Of a DNA stretch of 7,252 bases, positions 5,130-7,252 are shown in pieces (position 1 is the stretch's first letter; every line of letters begins with the position of its first letter). The stretch covers positions 1 to 7,252 of the forward strand of contig JAGKUT010000038.1 in NCBI GenBank assembly GCA_021152765.1. Direction: 5' to 3'. The translations under genes were made by a program, and so were the position numbers. Below the pieces are notes generated by a model. That model saw only the letters and a program-made list of their open reading frames with translations. It searched no databases and was not told where the DNA came from. Source of the DNA: Actinomycetes bacterium (lineage in GTDB: Bacteria > Bacillota_I > Bacilli_A > RF39 > UBA660).

Positions 5130-5176
5130 GTAAATACTAGATTTTATATATTTGATTTTGAATTAACCGCGTCGGC

Positions 5177-5214
5177 TTTTGAGTCAAGCATGACTACCAT
5201 TCCATCATACCGGC
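5177..5214 (-). pseudogene. 5' half of a tRNA-Leu(CAA) gene, cut at the anticodon loop (attachment-site junction)
   Basis: Read on the minus strand, this has the order of a tRNA-Leu: acceptor strand GCCGGTA (5214-5208), TG, D-arm ATG-loop-CAT with GGTAG, G26, anticodon-stem strand CTTGA and loop CTCAAAA (5183-5177) with anticodon CAA. The 3' side should continue TCAAG, then a variable arm, T arm and TACCGGC; instead it reads GCCGACGCGGTT. No TACCGGC-type 3' end is found downstream on this strand in the window, so this is not a nearby intron. The native promoter is intact upstream. The half gene abuts the chromosomal scpB on one side and element DNA on the other, which fits tyrosine-recombinase integration in the anticodon loop. 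A transcript from here would be a useless half tRNA. Confidence 0.75.
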
Positions 5215-5222
5215 ATGTATAA

Positions 5223-5251
5223 ATTATAACATTTAAAAATATTATAATCAA
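5223..5251 (-). promoter_or_regulatory. Promoter of the split tRNA-Leu gene
   Basis: A TTGATT -35 box (5251-5246), a spacer of exactly 17 bases and a perfect TATAAT -10 box (5228-5223) lie on the minus strand, 8 bases before the first base of the tRNA. It is the best sigma-A-type promoter in the window and starts about 10 bases after the scpB stop. Confidence 0.8.
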
Positions 5252-5260
5252 TACTAATCA

Positions 5261-5815
5261 TTAATTTTCTTTATACTTAGACTCAAATAAATTAGTCTCA
5301 CTATCATCACTATCAGGCAATTCAATTTGAGGTAATTGATCCAAAGAATTTATACCAAAATAATCCAAAAAGAAATCAGTAGTTCCATATAAAATAGGTC
5401 TTCCTGGTAAATCAGATCTACCCTTCTCACAAATTAAATCTCGCATTAATAACTTCCTAATAACATGACTACTATTAACACCACGAATTTCATCTACATG
5501 AACTCTTGTGATAGGTTGGTTATAAGCAATAATCGCTAAAGTCTCTAAATTAGACTGAGTCAATAAATCCTCTTCATCAGGAACTAACTTCTTCAAATAA
5601 TCCTTATACTCTTTCTTAGTAACTAACTTATAACTCTCACCAAATAACTCTATTCTAATACCTCTATCACTATTCTCATAATCCTTAATTAAATCATTTA
5701 AATTATTTAAAATAATATCATCACTTACACCTATAATACTACATAAATCAATAAGTGTTAAACCCTCATCACCAACAACAAACAATAATCCTTCAATTAA
5801 ACCTTTATAATTCAT
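5261..5815 (-). CDS. scpB: Segregation and condensation protein B, 184 aa
   Basis: ScpB forms the SMC-ScpA-ScpB condensin that organises and segregates the chromosome; an ScpB dimer binds ScpA. The first winged-helix domain covers about residues 1-80, starting YKGLIEGLLFVVGDEGLTL. The second carries the family signature LETLAIIAYNQPITRVHVDEIRGVNSS (90-116), GRSDLPGRPILYGTT (132-146) and FLDYFGINSLDQLPQ (149-163). A short acidic tail follows (about 167-184). The length is normal for the family. The start overlaps the scpA stop by one base (TAATG), with GAGGATG inside scpA as ribosome binding site, so the two subunits are coupled. No terminator is seen between the stop and the tRNA promoter, so read-through toward the tRNA site is possible. 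Identification is firm. Confidence 0.97.
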   Translation of the reverse strand: MNYKGLIEGLLFVVGDEGLTLIDLCSIIGVSDDIILNNLNDLIKDYENSDRGIRIELFGESYKLVTKKEYKDYLKKLVPDEEDLLTQSNLETLAIIAYNQPITRVHVDEIRGVNSSHVIRKLLMRDLICEKGRSDLPGRPILYGTTDFFLDYFGINSLDQLPQIELPDSDDSETNLFESKYKEN

Positions 5816-6525
5816 TATGACACATCCTCTATATAAATCTGATTAAAATTTCTATCCTGATTTATAACAACATTAGACTTCCTAACTAAATCAAGAATAG
5901 CTAAAAATGTAACAACAATAAAACTTTTGTCATATTTATCAAATAAATCAGTAAAACAAACCTTTTTTTTCTTACTCAAAACACTCTTTATCTCTTCACA
6001 TCTCATAGAAACAGAATACTCACGACTAGTAACCTTAGTATTAAGAGGTTTCTCATACTCCTTCTTAGATAGAAACTTATTTAAAGCACTAACTAAATCA
6101 TCAACAGTAACATCACCACCAAGAGTAACATTACTAACACAATCATAATTCTTCAAATCTTCAGGAACACGAGTAAACATATCCCTTCTATCATTCTCCA
6201 AATCTCTAAAATAACCAATCATTTTCTTATACTGTTCATAATCCAATAATCTATTAATTAAATCCTGACGTTCTTCTTCCACATCATTCATCTCAGGTTT
6301 AGGAAGTAATATATTAGACTTCATCTCAATTAATTCAGCAGCCATAGTTAAATATTCACTTGCTATATCTAAATTCATTTCTTCCATACAATTAATATAA
6401 TCAAGATACTGTTTAGTAATATCAACAATATTTATATCAACAATATCAATATTAGATTTTTTAATAAGATGCAATAAAAGATCTAAAGGACCCTCAAAAG
6501 CATCAATCATTACTTTATACTCCAT
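5815..6525 (-). CDS. scpA: Segregation and condensation protein A (kleisin), 236 aa
   Basis: ScpA is the kleisin that bridges the two SMC heads and carries the ScpB dimer. The N-terminal domain shows the family signature YKVMIDAFEGPLDLLLHLIK (residues 3-22), DIVDINIVDITKQYLDYI (27-44) and the SEYLTMAAELIEMKSNILLP block (57-76). A glutamate-rich middle follows, and a C-terminal winged helix (about 172-234: MRCEEIKSVLSKKKK, FTDLF, VVTFLAILDLVR, NQIYIE). The length is normal. The frame can start at GTG 6534, but an AGGGTG ribosome binding site lies 6 bases before ATG 6525 and overlaps the GTG, and EYKVMIDAFEGP is the usual beginning, so I use 6525. It is followed directly by scpB and preceded by its own promoter. 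Confidence 0.97.
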   Translation of the reverse strand: MEYKVMIDAFEGPLDLLLHLIKKSNIDIVDINIVDITKQYLDYINCMEEMNLDIASEYLTMAAELIEMKSNILLPKPEMNDVEEERQDLINRLLDYEQYKKMIGYFRDLENDRRDMFTRVPEDLKNYDCVSNVTLGGDVTVDDLVSALNKFLSKKEYEKPLNTKVTSREYSVSMRCEEIKSVLSKKKKVCFTDLFDKYDKSFIVVTFLAILDLVRKSNVVINQDRNFNQIYIEDVS

Positions 6526-6544
6526 ACTAAACACCCTATTAAAT

Positions 6545-6573
6545 AGTATAACAAAATAAAAAAAATAAGTAAA
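6545..6573 (-). promoter_or_regulatory. Candidate promoter of scpA-scpB, overlapping the upstream terminator
   Basis: On the minus strand TGTTATACT (TATACT at 6550-6545) is an extended -10 box, with TTTACT at 6573-6568 and a 17-base spacer made largely of the terminator T-run. Initiation near 6538 would leave a leader of only about a dozen bases before ATG 6525, just enough for the AGGGTG ribosome binding site. Confidence 0.5.
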
Positions 6574-6586
6574 TTGATTACTTATT
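6558..6586 (-). terminator. Rho-independent terminator after the 209-aa gene
   Basis: On the minus strand AATAAGTAA (6586-6578), loop TCAAT, TTACTTATT (6572-6564) is a perfect 9-bp stem followed by a T-run (6565-6558). The TAA stop of the upstream gene (6580-6578) lies in the stem. The stem is AT-rich but geometrically good; it separates the upstream gene from scpA. Confidence 0.7.
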
Positions 6587-7207
6587 AAAAGAAGTTAATT
6601 TTAAAAAATTACTGACCTTATCACATATAGAATTAAAACTATGTTCTAATTCATAAAATATTTTATCATAAACCTTTTGAACATCACTCTCAAACTCATT
6701 AAAACATTCAAAATATAAATACTTTAACTTATCATCACTCATACTCTTCAACTCACTCAAAAAATAACTAATATCAGATAATTCTTTTCGAGTTTTAAAA
6801 ACAGAATAGACACATTCCTTAAAATCAATTATACTATAATCAACAACATCCAAACATTCACTCAAATCAACTACTTCATTCTCTTCATCAATTAAAAAAC
6901 TACTTCTACCAAGAATACTACCATTAGAACTAAAATTCATAATAATAGCCTCATTACCATCACAAAAAGCACAAACATAACTATATTTATTTTTATTAAT
7001 TTTAAAAAAATCAGTTTTATGATAAATCTTATCAAGTAAATCCTTAGAAACAACAACTTCATGATATTTTACCTTATTAAAAAAAGAATAACTTACCTTT
7101 AAAATAGGTAACTTCTTAATATGAACAATATCATCATCTATATTCCAGTCAAAAAAATCATAAAAGCAATTATTAAAATTTGCTAAAACATCATAAATAT
7201 AATTCAT
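6578..7207 (-). CDS. Unrecognised 209-aa protein upstream of scpA
   Basis: I do not recognise this family. It is a soluble, acidic, Phe/Tyr/Asp-rich protein. The start is MNYIYDVLANFNNCFYDFFDW; residues about 25-90 look beta-rich (IVHIKKLPILKV, YHEVVVSKDLL, YSYVCAFCDGNEAIIMNF). The second half (about 120-205) looks helical with repeated charged helices (FKECVYSVFKTRKELSD, KLKYLYFECFNEFESDVQ). There is no membrane span or signal peptide. The CAFCDG cysteines do not form a full zinc site. A clear ribosome binding site (GAGGGGA) precedes the ATG. It ends in its own terminator, so it is not cotranscribed with scpA except by read-through. Many Firmicutes carry an unrelated small gene (DUF309/ypuF) near scpA; this one does not resemble it. 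The gene is real; function unknown. Confidence 0.85.
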   Translation of the reverse strand: MNYIYDVLANFNNCFYDFFDWNIDDDIVHIKKLPILKVSYSFFNKVKYHEVVVSKDLLDKIYHKTDFFKINKNKYSYVCAFCDGNEAIIMNFSSNGSILGRSSFLIDEENEVVDLSECLDVVDYSIIDFKECVYSVFKTRKELSDISYFLSELKSMSDDKLKYLYFECFNEFESDVQKVYDKIFYELEHSFNSICDKVSNFLKLTSFNK

Positions 7208-7252
7208 ATTTATCCCCTCTCAAAAGAATATTAACAACACTAAATATAAAAT

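Larger units (their letters stand above)
4869..5176. other. Gene-free right end of the element, up to the attachment junction
   Basis: No open frame with a ribosome binding site is seen on either strand. The stretch holds a candidate minus-strand promoter, a pair of ACCCTAAAT direct repeats 40 bases apart, a CCCACAA pair (5071-5077 and 5082-5088), a TATAAT at 5022-5027 without a convincing -35, and a hairpin at 5102-5129. Short repeats of this kind beside an attachment core are where arm-type sites of a tyrosine integrase and its accessory factor are usually found. No integrase gene is present here, so it probably lies at the other end of the element. Confidence 0.5.

Noticed and set aside
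230..5167. 14-base exact repeat GATTTTGAATTAAC at 230-243 and 5154-5167 as att repeats
   Set aside because: In DNA this AT-rich roughly one 14-base match is expected by chance in a 7-kb window. The copy at 230 lies at the end of an operon gene rather than at an element boundary, and neither copy covers the anticodon-loop core.
5177..5214. Group I intron in the tRNA-Leu anticodon loop instead of an attachment junction
   Set aside because: No 3' half (TCAAG...TACCGGC) is found downstream on the minus strand in the window, the break follows A rather than the U usual for group I 5' splice sites, and no intron core elements are recognised.
5927..6148. Plus-strand 73-codon frame inside scpA
   Set aside because: It is a shadow of scpA, which has full family motifs on the minus strand.

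Overview
The window comes from a low-GC, Firmicutes-like genome (Bacilli or relatives, probably gut-associated). The evidence is very AT-rich DNA, AAGGAGG-type ribosome binding sites, a typical Firmicutes scpA-scpB pair, and no in-frame TGA codons inside the intact genes, so the standard code applies. It divides into a chromosomal part at the right (about 5177-7252) and the right end of an integrated mobile element at the left (1 to about 5176), which continues past base 1.

Chromosomal side, all on the minus strand: an unrecognised 209-residue gene (6578-7207) ends in a hairpin terminator. An apparent scpA promoter overlaps that terminator. scpA (5815-6525) and scpB (5261-5815) follow as a one-base-overlap pair encoding the kleisin and winged-helix subunits of the SMC condensin. 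Directly after scpB is a strong promoter (TTGATT-17-TATAAT) followed by only the 5' half of a tRNA-Leu(CAA) gene. The tRNA matches the expected fold up to the end of the anticodon loop (5177) and then changes to unrelated sequence. I read this as an attachment-site junction of an element that recombined in the anticodon loop.

Element side, right to left: about 330 bases without a gene, holding short direct repeats and a hairpin terminator; a divergent cI/XRE-type regulator on the plus strand (4596-4847, with its own terminator); a small two-helix membrane protein on the minus strand (4227-4487); and about 660 bases (3566-4226) with no intact gene. That gap holds iteron-like TTAGTGAT repeats, two T/G-rich modules about 172 bp apart, strong hairpins and a 10-bp palindrome. 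It could be a replication origin, a structured RNA or a decayed gene.

A tightly packed minus-strand operon then runs from 3559 off the left edge: an unknown 101-residue protein, a short tail-less SSB, a 144-residue protein that looks like a papain-fold cysteine peptidase, a PcfK/AcrIIA9-like protein ending in the clamp-binding motif QLSLF, a PcfJ-like zinc-ribbon protein, a small conserved element protein with a GDWGDL motif, an XRE regulator, and the start of another unknown gene.

The operon resembles the DNA-metabolism/accessory module of conjugative elements (PcfK-PcfJ, as on pCF10) and of some phages. No integrase, relaxase, coupling protein or virion gene is in view, so the element could be an ICE, a prophage or a satellite. 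The most notable points are the split tRNA junction, the PcfK-like protein with a terminal clamp-binding motif, and the unexplained repeat/hairpin region upstream of the operon.
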